Shown: positions 1 through 9,800 of the stretch, piece after piece
Position numbering within the stretch: position 1 is the first letter of the stretch
How the letters are laid out: each line of letters opens with the position of its first letter
NCBI GenBank assembly: GCA_016711295.1
Contig: JADJTE010000014.1
Coordinates: 17,037 to 81,036, forward strand
Length of the DNA stretch: 64,000 bases
From: Sphingobacteriales bacterium
Lineage (GTDB): Bacteria; Bacteroidota; Bacteroidia; Chitinophagales; UBA2359
Direction of reading: 5' to 3'
Position numbers and translations under genes: made by a program
Notes under the pieces: model-generated
Told to the model about the DNA's origin: nothing
What the model saw: the letters and a program-made list of their open reading frames with translations, nothing else
The model's database searches: none

Positions 1-3000
1 GGCGAAATGCCCGAAGGCAAGGTATATTGGTATGACAGCGACAAGGAAAACAAGTATCCAACTGCCGCTGAATCATTACATAGTGCTGATAAAGGCTTGT
101 TGCAAGACCTATTAGCCCAAACCAAAACGATGTCGCTTGAAATAAGCATTTCGGCACAGCGCAACACCTATTCGCATATAGCAGATACTTTGGAGCAGAT
201 GCTAATTATAGCTACCGACATACAGCAGCATTTGATACCAATAGCCCAGCTACCGCCTGACGAACCCCGCCAGCCACTTGCTGCTGATGCCCTTAACCTC
301 GCTCAATCCCTTCAAAATGCACTCTCGCGCTTGGCTAAAAAATTGCGTATCGCTGCATTACAGTACCAAATCAACCGCAATTTGCCGATTATCGCCGCCG
401 CCGCACACCTTGATAAAGATGACTCAGCCGCTATCACAAGCAGCGATACCATCAATACTACTTTGAACCTTGATACACCAATTATCTCTGTTGAAAGCCG
501 AGAGCATACCCCCACTGATAATATTGCTGATTTACCCGTCGTGCCGATGACCGCTCCTGCCGCGAATATCTTTGCCCCTGCCGACACCGACAAACCCACG
601 CTATCGGATAACAAGATGGCAAATATCTTACTACCCGAATTTATCGCTAATTTGGACGAGTCTTTTGCCAATTTGATGCAATTATTGTCGGGCTTGGGAA
701 CGACCGATGATACTGAAATAGAACCTAAACTGGAAGAAAATGATGTATTGAGCGATGCTATTGGAGTAGATAGCGATAGGGTAGGGGAGGGACTGCCCAC
801 CGCCGATGAAAAAGACCTAACCGCAACAACTCGCGACGAAGAAGGGCATGAGGACAATATTACCACTTGGGGCGATGTCGATGCCGATTTGTTAGCTGCT
901 GCCCAATCATTGATTGAAGATGGTTTAGGGCTTGATATGAGACAAGCGGACAAAAGCACTAATGAGCCGCTGCTACTAAGTGCTGATAGCCAAAATACTT
1001 ATCCCATTCTAACTGGCAATACCGATATATCGATAAATATCCCTATATTGTCCCTCGATAGGGTAGGGGAGGATAATAATGGCACAGATAATACCGAGAA
1101 AGTAGATGATAGCGATATATCAAGCGAACACTACGAATTGAGCAATACAGACTTACCGAGTAATACGGATAAACAAATCGATGCGGATAAAACAATACTA
1201 AGCGATGAATTGAGTAATACGGATAAACCAAGTAATATTGACTTACCGAGTAATACGGATAAACCGATTATTTCAGATAAACAAATCGATGCAGATAAAA
1301 CAATATTAAGCGATGAATTGAGTAATACGGATAAACCAAGTAATATTGACTTACCGAGTAATACGGATAAACCGATTATTTCAGATAAACAAATCGATGC
1401 AGATAAAACAATATTAAGCGGTGAATTGAGTAATACGGATAAACCAAGTAATATTGACTTACCGAGTAATACGGATAAACCAATTATTTTGGATAAACAA
1501 ATCGATGCGGATAAAACAATACTAAGCGATGAATTGAGTAATACGGATAAACCAAGTAATACAGACTTACCGAATAATGCGGATAAACAAATCGATGCGG
1601 ATAAAACAATACTAAGCGATGAATTGAATAATACGGATAAACCAAGTAATATTGACTTACCGAGTAATACGGATAAATTGATTATTTCGGATAAACAAAT
1701 CGATGCGGATAAAACAATACTAAGCGATGAATTGAGTAATACGGATAAACCAAGTAATACAGACTTACCGAATAATGCGGATAAACAAATCGATGCGGAT
1801 AAAACAATACTAAGCGATGAATTGAGTAATACGGATAAACCAAGTAATACAGACTTACCGAATAATGCGGATAAACCAATTATTTCGGATAAACAAATCG
1901 ATGCAGATAAATCGATTCTAAGCGATGAATTGAGTAATACGGATATACCAAGTAATATAGACTTACCGAATAATGCGGATAAACGAAGCGATGCAGATAA
2001 ATCAATACTAAGCGATGAATTGAGTAATACGGATAAACCAAGTAATACAGACTTACCGAGTAATACAGATAAACCGCTTATTTCGGATAAACAAATCGAT
2101 GCGGATAAGACAATACTAAGCGATGAATTGAGTAATACGGATAAACCAAGTAATACTGACTTACCGAATAATACAGATAAACCGCTTATTTCGGATAAAC
2201 AAATCGAAGCAGATAAATCAATACTAAGCGATGAATTGAGTAATACGGATAAACCAAGTAATACTGACTTACCGAGTAATACAGATAAACCGCTTATTTC
2301 GGATAAACAAATCGAAGCAGATAAATCAATACTAAGCGATGAATTGAGTAATACGGATAAACCAAGTAATACTGACTTACCGAGTAATACAGATAAACTG
2401 AGTATTAGGGAGGAGGAGAGCGATACAGATATTGAGAGTGGCTACGCGGAGCAAGACACATTTAGCAATTGGTCCGTATTTCAAGATGTTCAGGCTGAAT
2501 TAGCCCAAGATGCTATAGCTGAGGATAACATAACTGTTGCCGATGGAATGGGTGTCGTAGTACAAGGAGATGACATAATCCAGATCGGCGATATTGATAT
2601 ACCAAGCGACCAAATCCGAGAGTTGCCGCCGCCGCCGCAGGCAATAGACGACAAAGGTTTAGTTCCAATGGAGCAGGCAAGTGAGCGGGGTAGGGTAGGG
2701 GAAGACGAAGAAGAACGATATAGGCAATACCGCAAGCGGATGTCCCAAAAAAATGATTTTAAACGACAATGGGACGACTATCTAACAGCCCTGCAAAGCG
2801 GCGACCAATCGGTATATGGCGCGTCCGAGCCTACGATAGTGCCCTATCGCCTACCCAAAGAATCGCAGAGCGAAGAATGGTATATCGACAACGCAGGGTT
2901 GATATTGCTGTGGGTTTATTTAGGTTATTTTTTCCGCGACTTGCAATTGATAGACAAAGGCAAATTTGCAGACGATGCCGCCCAACAACGCGCCGTGCAT

Positions 3001-3372
3001 CTCTTGCAATATGTGGCTACGAAACAAGAAAATGCCGAAGAACCATTGCTGCTATTGAACAAAATCTTGTGCGGAATGCCCTACGACGAACCAATAGAGC
3101 GCGAAGTAGCCTTGACCGATAAGGAAAAAGAAGCCTGCAACAAGTTGATAAGCTCTGCCATTAAAAATTGGTCGGCACTCAAAAATACGAGTATCGAAGG
3201 CTATCGCGAGGCATTTATACAGCGCGAAGGCAAATTGACCTATACCGAAGAAGGTTGGAAACTGTTAGTTACGCCTAAAACATACGATATATTGGTCAAT
3301 TATTTGCCTTATGGCATTTCGCTCATTCGACAAGCATGGATGACCGATAATTTATGGGTCGAATGGGTATGA
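1..3372 (+). CDS. CIS tape measure protein (Afp14-like), 5' end cut by the window
   Basis: The reading frame is open to the window edge; the first Met is at position 7, but the N-terminus reads like the middle of a protein, so the gene probably starts upstream. The last ~165 residues match the contractile injection system tape measure family (CIS_TMP): the patterns NAGLILLWVYLGYFF, RAVHLLQYVATK, LNKILCGMP, SALKNTSIEGYREAF and QREGKLTYTEEGW are hallmarks as I recall them. Family members set tube length by spanning the lumen during assembly. Between the conserved end and the Ala/Leu-rich N-terminal part lies an acidic, disordered region containing a repeat array (1117-2403) built on hexapeptides with a fixed Asp. 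The ATPase gene follows after 66 bp, the same afp14-afp15 order as in known eCIS loci. Confidence is high for the family; the N-terminus is unknown. Confidence 0.88.
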   Translation, partial: GEMPEGKVYWYDSDKENKYPTAAESLHSADKGLLQDLLAQTKTMSLEISISAQRNTYSHIADTLEQMLIIATDIQQHLIPIAQLPPDEPRQPLAADALNLAQSLQNALSRLAKKLRIAALQYQINRNLPIIAAAAHLDKDDSAAITSSDTINTTLNLDTPIISVESREHTPTDNIADLPVVPMTAPAANIFAPADTDKPTLSDNKMANILLPEFIANLDESFANLMQLLSGLGTTDDTEIEPKLEENDVLSDAIGVDSDRVGEGLPTADEKDLTATTRDEEGHEDNITTWGDVDADLLAAAQSLIEDGLGLDMRQADKSTNEPLLLSADSQNTYPILTGNTDISINIPILSLDRVGEDNNGTDNTEKVDDSDISSEHYELSNTDLPSNTDKQIDADKTILSDELSNTDKPSNIDLPSNTDKPIISDKQIDADKTILSDELSNTDKPSNIDLPSNTDKPIISDKQIDADKTILSGELSNTDKPSNIDLPSNTDKPIILDKQIDADKTILSDELSNTDKPSNTDLPNNADKQIDADKTILSDELNNTDKPSNIDLPSNTDKLIISDKQIDADKTILSDELSNTDKPSNTDLPNNADKQIDADKTILSDELSNTDKPSNTDLPNNADKPIISDKQIDADKSILSDELSNTDIPSNIDLPNNADKRSDADKSILSDELSNTDKPSNTDLPSNTDKPLISDKQIDADKTILSDELSNTDKPSNTDLPNNTDKPLISDKQIEADKSILSDELSNTDKPSNTDLPSNTDKPLISDKQIEADKSILSDELSNTDKPSNTDLPSNTDKLSIREEESDTDIESGYAEQDTFSNWSVFQDVQAELAQDAIAEDNITVADGMGVVVQGDDIIQIGDIDIPSDQIRELPPPPQAIDDKGLVPMEQASERGRVGEDEEERYRQYRKRMSQKNDFKRQWDDYLTALQSGDQSVYGASEPTIVPYRLPKESQSEEWYIDNAGLILLWVYLGYFFRDLQLIDKGKFADDAAQQRAVHLLQYVATKQENAEEPLLLLNKILCGMPYDEPIEREVALTDKEKEACNKLISSAIKNWSALKNTSIEGYREAFIQREGKLTYTEEGWKLLVTPKTYDILVNYLPYGISLIRQAWMTDNLWVEWV
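1117..2403 (+). repeat. In-frame tandem repeat array (108/90-bp units) inside the tape measure gene
   Basis: The marker AGCGATGAATTGA (one copy has AGCGGTG, another ends AATA) recurs at 1201, 1309, 1417, 1525, 1615, 1723, 1813, 1921, 2011, 2119, 2227 and 2335. Spacings are 108 or 90 bp, so every unit is a whole number of 18-bp hexapeptide codon blocks (six or five). The hexads are of the type SNTDKP, SNTDLP, IISDKQ, IDADKT and ILSDEL, with Asp at the fourth position of each. The array stays in frame throughout. Degenerate flanking copies extend it a little on both sides. Confidence 0.9.
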
Positions 3373-3438
3373 AATAACACGGTAATATCTATAAAAAATA
3401 AGTAATTTTATTCATCAACCACTACAAAGCTCAAATTT

Positions 3439-4761
3439 ATGAACGGTAGAAACGTAAAAATATCTATCGACTATCTGCGATACGTGTTGCGCATACGCTT
3501 TCAACAGCATTTCGGGACCGATGATACCCCCGAAACCATCGAGCCGCCCCAATTGGCCAGCGACGGCTCGCCCTTTTACGAATATGTATCTCAGCATGAT
3601 TTGTCGTTTAATGAATATATTATATTATTATTGGCATTGACACCGCACGTACAGCCCGACATATTTTCCAAAACCGTACAAGAGTTTATGCCCGAAGGCG
3701 GCGACTTTCCCGAATTTGGCGGCGTTAAGGGCACCAATCACAGAGGTTTCTTGCCGACGGGCGAAACGGCTGTATTCCTCTTAGCAGAAGGCGATTATGA
3801 AAAGCGTTTCGCGGTGCAAAAGATATTCTCAGACGACCATTTTTTTTATCGCCAGAATGTATTGCGCATCGAGGAGCCACCCGAGGGCGAACCCATGTTG
3901 AGCGGACGTTTGGCAATGTCGCGCGAGTTCATAGAATTGTTCACATCAGGCGACGAATATCGCCCTAAATTTACGACCAACTTTCCTGCCAAACGAGTGC
4001 ATACCCAAATGACTTGGGACGATTTGATACTCAACTATCAAACTATGCAACAGATAGAAGACATCAAAAATTGGACGCTCTACCACCAACAATTTTTGGA
4101 CGATTGGCAAATGCGGCGCAAAGTGAAGCCAGGATATCGCGCCCTATTCTACGGACCACCCGGAACAGGCAAGACCCTAACAGCCAGCTTATTGGGCAAA
4201 TACACAGAACGCGATGTATACAAAATAGATTTGTCGATGGTGGTATCAAAATATATCGGCGAGACAGAAAAAAACCTATCTAAAATCTTTGACCAAGCAG
4301 AACATCGACATTGGATTCTATTTTTTGACGAAGCCGACTCAATTTTTGGCAAGCGCACAGGCGTTCAGAGTTCTAACGACAAATATGCCAACCAAGAAGT
4401 ATCATTCTTGTTACAGCGCATCGAAGATTATGACGGGCTAATTATTTTGGCATCAAACCTAAAAAGCAATATCGATACTGCCTTTTTGCGCCGTTTTCAT
4501 AGCGTCATCTATTTTCCGCTACCCGACGAAGATGAACGCTTGGTATTGTGGCGCAAAAGTTTTCCGCCACAGGTTGTTTTTTCGCCCGATGTCAATTTTA
4601 AACATATAGCTACCCAATACGAAATGTCGGGTGCATTGATTATGAACGTAGTACAACACGCCTGCCTACGCGCCTTAGCACGCCAAAGCGACCAAATTGC
4701 CCAACGCGATATTGTAGAAGGCATACAACGCGAATTTTTTAAGCAAGGCAAAACACTATAA
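3439..4761 (+). CDS. AAA+ ATPase of the CIS locus (Afp15-like)
   Basis: A 440-residue protein with an N-terminal eCIS-specific region of about 190 residues and a C-terminal AAA+ module. Walker A is GPPGTGKT (about residues 239-246). Walker B is ILFFDEAD (about 293-300), followed by SIFGKR; LRRFHSVIYFPLPD supplies the arginine-finger/sensor region. Afp15-type ATPases are encoded beside the tape measure gene in eCIS loci and are needed for particle assembly; they are not ClpV, which has two AAA modules. The gene follows the tape measure gene by 66 bp and probably shares its transcript. The ATG at 3439 fits the family start. No anomalies are seen. Confidence 0.92.
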   Translation: MNGRNVKISIDYLRYVLRIRFQQHFGTDDTPETIEPPQLASDGSPFYEYVSQHDLSFNEYIILLLALTPHVQPDIFSKTVQEFMPEGGDFPEFGGVKGTNHRGFLPTGETAVFLLAEGDYEKRFAVQKIFSDDHFFYRQNVLRIEEPPEGEPMLSGRLAMSREFIELFTSGDEYRPKFTTNFPAKRVHTQMTWDDLILNYQTMQQIEDIKNWTLYHQQFLDDWQMRRKVKPGYRALFYGPPGTGKTLTASLLGKYTERDVYKIDLSMVVSKYIGETEKNLSKIFDQAEHRHWILFFDEADSIFGKRTGVQSSNDKYANQEVSFLLQRIEDYDGLIILASNLKSNIDTAFLRRFHSVIYFPLPDEDERLVLWRKSFPPQVVFSPDVNFKHIATQYEMSGALIMNVVQHACLRALARQSDQIAQRDIVEGIQREFFKQGKTL

Positions 4762-4841
4762 TTTTGTAATGTAAATATAAACAAAACATGCACATTTATT
4801 TATTTTTTTCAAAAAAAGAAGCTAAACCGAAAAAAATAGGC

Positions 4842-4849
4842 TATATTTG
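4842..4849 (+). promoter_or_regulatory. Candidate Bacteroidota -7 promoter element
   Basis: TATATTTG matches the Bacteroidota sigma-A -7 consensus TAnnTTTG and lies in the only long spacer before the kinase gene (start 4913). No good TTTG -33 element is seen at the expected distance, so this is a weak call from sequence pattern alone. Confidence 0.4.
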
Positions 4850-4912
4850 GCACTCTATACATTAGCATATCGCGCCAAACGCCCTACCTCATAATCATAC
4901 AATCTGGCATCT

Positions 4913-6735
4913 ATGCATAACCTCAGCGAAAATACCGTATTTCACCAGCGTTACCTACTCCTTAGCTTACTCGGTTCGGGTGCTTTTTCCGAAGTTTGGA
5001 AAGCCCGCGACCAAAGAACAGGCACTACCGTAGCTATCAAAATATTTGCCCCCGATAAAGGCATAGACCAAGACGGCATTGAAGCCTTTGCCGAAGAATT
5101 TCGTACTACCAGCGAATTGATACACCCCCACATCTTGCGAGCCAACTATTTTGATGTGTGCGAGCAATCGCCCTATTTGGTCCTGCCTTATTGTAAAGGG
5201 CGAAGCCTAAGCGCGTGGCTGGCGCAAAAACATCCATTTAGCGAGCAAAACATCGCCGAAATCATGTATCAAATCGGCAGCGCATTAGCCTATATACACC
5301 AATCAAAAGATGAAGACGGCAATATTATTGTTCATAAAGACATTAAACCTGCCAATATCCTTATCAAAGACGAGCGTTTGGGCAATTACCTATTGGCAGA
5401 TTTCGGTATTAGCTCACGCATGAAACATACCGTAGCGCGAAGCGTGCTGGGAAGCAGCCTAAATCTCAATTCCTACAATTCTTTTACGCCCGCCTACGCA
5501 CCACCTGAAGTGAACCGTAGTCTGCCCGCGCCATCAGGCGATGTTTTTTCATTGGGTATGACTCTCCTCGAACTTATCTACGGAAAGCCATTGCCCTATC
5601 CCCAGCCATTAGGGCAAATGTTAGGACGTACTAACGAATTGCCCGAACTGCCCCCTATGTCAGACCGATTCTCCGACTCCTTATGTGGACTGGTATTAGC
5701 CTGCCTCGACCCCGATAAATACAAACGACCCACCGCTGCATCTTTAGCCGAACAATCCGAATTTTTTCTCAAAAACGGGCATTGGAAAACTAAATACCCG
5801 CCTACCGAAAATATCAGCCGAGCCATCGTAAACGATATTTTGCAAAATATCAATGACGAAGAAGATACCATCCCTATCGCCAAATCGAGCCTCCCACACA
5901 CGACCAACGACGAAGAGGATACTCGCGCCGTATCCAATAAAAAATCTACTGACCAAAGTAGTTTTGACCAAATAGTAGTATCAAAAATTTCGCTCGAAGG
6001 AGATGCCGACAAAAGAACCATACCACCACCGCCAGCGCACAAATCTGACAATAACCCGCCCTTTATCGAAGAACAAATCGAACCCGAAACCAAGAAAAAT
6101 ACGAGCGGGCGCATAGCGCAAAGACAGACCCACACCAACGAGCCGCCAAGGTCATCTATTTTGCCCAAAGCCTTGATAGGCACAGCAGTAGCTATAGCAT
6201 TAGCAATCGGAGCATGGGTAGGAGGTTTTATCCAGGCGGAACCACCACCCCACCTGCCGCTGCTACGATATGGCATGAAGAAAGTATCGTCAAGGATTTG
6301 CCCGAAACCTACCGAAATTTTCTAAGTGCCTACCAAGAGAAACGCCACCCCAGCGACAAAAATTTTATCTTGTATAGTAGTAATGACTGGACATTGATAG
6401 ATTATCAAATGGGTGCTGATAGCCAAAAGAGCTTAGCTTGCCTGCTCCACGACCAAACCACCAATCCTCCCAAAGTGCGCTTGGTTATTTGGCACCCCGA
6501 TACAAAAGGGCAATTAGTATTAGATAGTAACATATCACCCATTACTTGTAACGACTGTAAAGGCATTATTGCTCAAGAAAGCACCATACCTACCGTTTGT
6601 GCTATTGATGCCACCGCCGCTACTACTGCCCAGCCCGTCACAATGCCCTATGCCTACCTCAAAACCGACGAGCCTAATCCACGCATTATTTACCGCTCAA
6701 AAAGCGGAAATATCGGGCTGTGCTATGGCAAATAA
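4913..6735 (+). CDS. Membrane-anchored Ser/Thr protein kinase (one apparent frameshift)
   Basis: Residues 1-290 form a eukaryotic-like protein kinase domain: glycine loop GSGAFSEVW (21-29), ATP lysine in VAIK (K43), catalytic loop HKDIKPANIL (D143; HKD instead of HRD), DFG at 163-165, and an APPE-like P+1 segment. An acidic, Pro-rich linker and one membrane helix (about 420-440, Ala/Ile/Val-rich) follow. The frame starting at 4913 then ends at 6325, while the continuation is read one frame away to 6735 (VRLVIWHPDTKG and a Cys-rich extracytoplasmic part). One extra base in the T4 run at 6226-6229, or in the G residues just after it, joins the frames into about 607 residues. Kinases of this layout occur beside some type VI systems (PpkA); a role in controlling this CIS is inference from position. 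Confidence 0.82.
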
Positions 6736-6866
6736 ATCCCTCAAACGTCATATCTGCACTGCGCATTTGCCAACAAGAACCAATAAAATTTGAGAGATGC
6801 TACAAGAGCATTTAGCCCCACATGCCACCACTACAATAGTTATTTATACAGCTAACTCAACCTCTC

Positions 6867-9800
6867 ATGAAAAAAAATACCGTTCTTATACTTGTTTTGT
6901 GGGCAATTGCTATGGCTAATTTGGAAGCACAAACTTGTAATGATCTTAGCTTTGGCAGCATTACAGCCTCACCTACAAGCGTTTGTGCAGGGCAAAATAC
7001 CAATTTGACTGCCACGCTCAATAGCACATATCAAGTAACTTTTACAGGTAACGGCGGTGCTATGATCAACGATAATGCTGCTGCCACGCCTTCTCCTCTT
7101 ACACTTACCGTTTTGGGCTTGCCTGCGAGTGGTGTCACCGTAGCTTCTATTACCCTCAACGGATTGACCCATACGCTTACCCAAGATATAGACATCTACG
7201 TCCAATCGCCAACAGCAACTAACGTAGTGTTAATGTCTGATATACCCGATAATAGCGGCGTTATTGATGTCGATATAACCCTGCAAGATGGAGGAAGCCC
7301 TTTCCCTGCCGACATAATAACAGGTACTTATGCCCCTGCCAACCAAGACGGTGGCGACCCTGACAATGCACCAGGCGGTGCGGGAATGTTATTATCGGCT
7401 TTTACGGGCAATGCCAACGGCACATGGAATCTTTTTATCAACGACGATACAAATACTAATACGGGTACGCTCGAATCTTGGAGTATTACCTTTAATGTTC
7501 CAACCTCAACAGGCATTAGCTATCAATGGTCTTCCAACAATGGTACAAGCATCAATAACGCCACCACCGCAGCAGCTAATTCTGCACCCACAACTAATAC
7601 TACTTACTCCGTTACAGCAACAGGTATTGGCGGCTGTACGGCAACAGGATCTGTAAGTGTCACCGCAACCGCTTTGCCCACAGTAAACGACCCTACTGAC
7701 CAAAGCGTCTGCGCAGGTTCGAATACAACGGCAGTAAGTTTTAGTGGCTCAGGTGGTGCTACTTTTTCTTGGACTAATAATACGCCCAGCATTGGCTTGG
7801 CGGCATCAGGTACGGGTAATATCGCTGCATTTTCTGCCCTTAATTCAGGTACATCTCCTATTACAGCAACCATTACAGTTACTCCCTCCATTGGAGGTGC
7901 TTGTAGTGGCACGCCCCAAACATTTACTATTACCGTCAATCCTGTTCCTACCGCTACTATCGCTTTATCCGAAAGTTCCAACGCTACGCCCAACGGAAAT
8001 GTCTGTAGCGGGGAGAGTATCACCCTCATCGCGTCGGGCGGCATATCCTATAATTGGAGCAACGGCGGAGGCACTAACTCTTTCATCAATGACATACCCA
8101 CTTTCCCATCAGAAACCTACACCGTAACTGTAACTGCTATAGGAGGCTGTACGGCTACTGCATCTCGCACCGTAACCGCCAATAGCCTACCCACTGTCAC
8201 CATAACCCCTACCTCACCCACAATATGCGTAGGTAGTAGCACTGCCCTAACTGCGTCAGGAGGTACGACCTATACATGGTCAGCATCGGGAGGGGGTAAT
8301 ATCGTTAGTGGAGGCAATAGTGCTACTCCTACGGTTAATGCGGCTGGTTCATATAGTGTAACAGCGACTACTGCGGGTTGTACGGCGACAAATGCCGTAG
8401 TTGTTACTGCTACTAATCCGCCCAATGCGGGTGTAGCACAGTCGGCATTGTCGGTGTGCAATAACAGTACGACCCCTGTGGGCTTGTTCAGTCTTTTGAG
8501 CAATGCGCAATCGGGCGGCGTTTGGACGGTGGCGAGTGGTAGCCCCGCAAGCGGAACGTTTAATGCTTCTAATGGCACTTTTACGCCGAATGGCAATGCG
8601 GTAGGCACTTTTACCTTTACTTATACCGTAACGGGTGCTGCGGGTTGTCCGGGCACGGATAGCGAGACGGTGACGGTTATTTTGACTGGTGCGGTGAGCG
8701 CGGGCACAGCCTCAGCCCCTCAATCTGCTTGTGTGAATAGCACCAATGCGATTAGTTTGCTGAATTTATTGACGGAGGAGACCTCGGGCGGTGTTTGGAC
8801 GGTGGCATCGGGCAGCCCTGCAAGCGGAACATTTAATGCAACCAACGGCACTTTTACGCCGAATGGCAATGCCAAGGCACTTTACCTTTACTTATACCGT
8901 TACAGGCGCATCGGGTTGTCCGGGCACAGATAGCGAGACGGTGACGATTATCTTGACGAGTACGCCTAACGCGGGTGTAGCACAGTCGGCATTGTCGGTG
9001 TGCAATAACAGTACGACCCTGGGTTTGTTCAGTCTTTTTGACGAATGCGCAATCGGGCGGCGTTTGGACGGTGGCGAGTGGTAGCCCCGCAAGCGGAACG
9101 TTTAATGCTTCTAATGGCACTTTTTACGCCGAATGGCAATGCGGTAGGCACTTTTACCTTTACTTATACCGTAACGGGTGCGGGTTGTCCGGGCACGGAT
9201 AGCGAGACGGTGACGGTTATTTTGACTGGTGCGGTGAGCGCGGGCACAGCCTCAGCCCCTCAATCTGCTTGTGTGAATAGTACCAATGCAATTAGTTTGC
9301 TGAATTTATTGACGGGCGAGACCTCGGGCGGTGTCTGGACGGTGGCATCGGGTAGCCCTGCAAGCGGAACATTTAATGCAACCAACGGCACTTTTACGCC
9401 GAATGGCAATGCCGTTGGCACCTTTACCTTTACTTATACCGTTACAGGCGCATCGGGTTGTCCGGGCACAGATAGCGAGACGGTGACGATTATCTTGACG
9501 AGTACGCCTAACGCGGGTGTAGCACAGTCGGCATTGTCGGTGTGCAATAACAGTACGACCCCTGTGGGCTTGTTCAGTCTTTTGACGAATGCGCAATCGG
9601 GCGGTGTTTGGACTGTGGCATCGGGTAGCCCCGCGAGCGGAACGTTTACTGCTTCTAATGGCACTTTTACGCCGAATGGCAATGCGGTAGGTACTTTTAC
9701 CTTTACTTATACCGTAACGGGTGCTGCGGGTTGTCCGGGGCACGGATAGCGAGACGGTGACGGTTATTTTGACGGGTGCGGTGAGTGCGGGCACAGCCTC

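Noticed and set aside
7..30. ATG at position 7 as the true start of the tape measure gene
   Set aside because: The frame is open to the window edge, and the encoded sequence does not resemble the usual family N-terminus, so the gene is treated as partial.
1117..2403. Regular repeats resembling a CRISPR array
   Set aside because: The repeats have no unique spacers, remain in one reading frame and vary by multiples of 18 bp; they are protein-coding.
6569..6793. A 74-residue frame overlapping the kinase C-terminal part
   Set aside because: Low-complexity out-of-frame translation; the corrected kinase frame explains the region.
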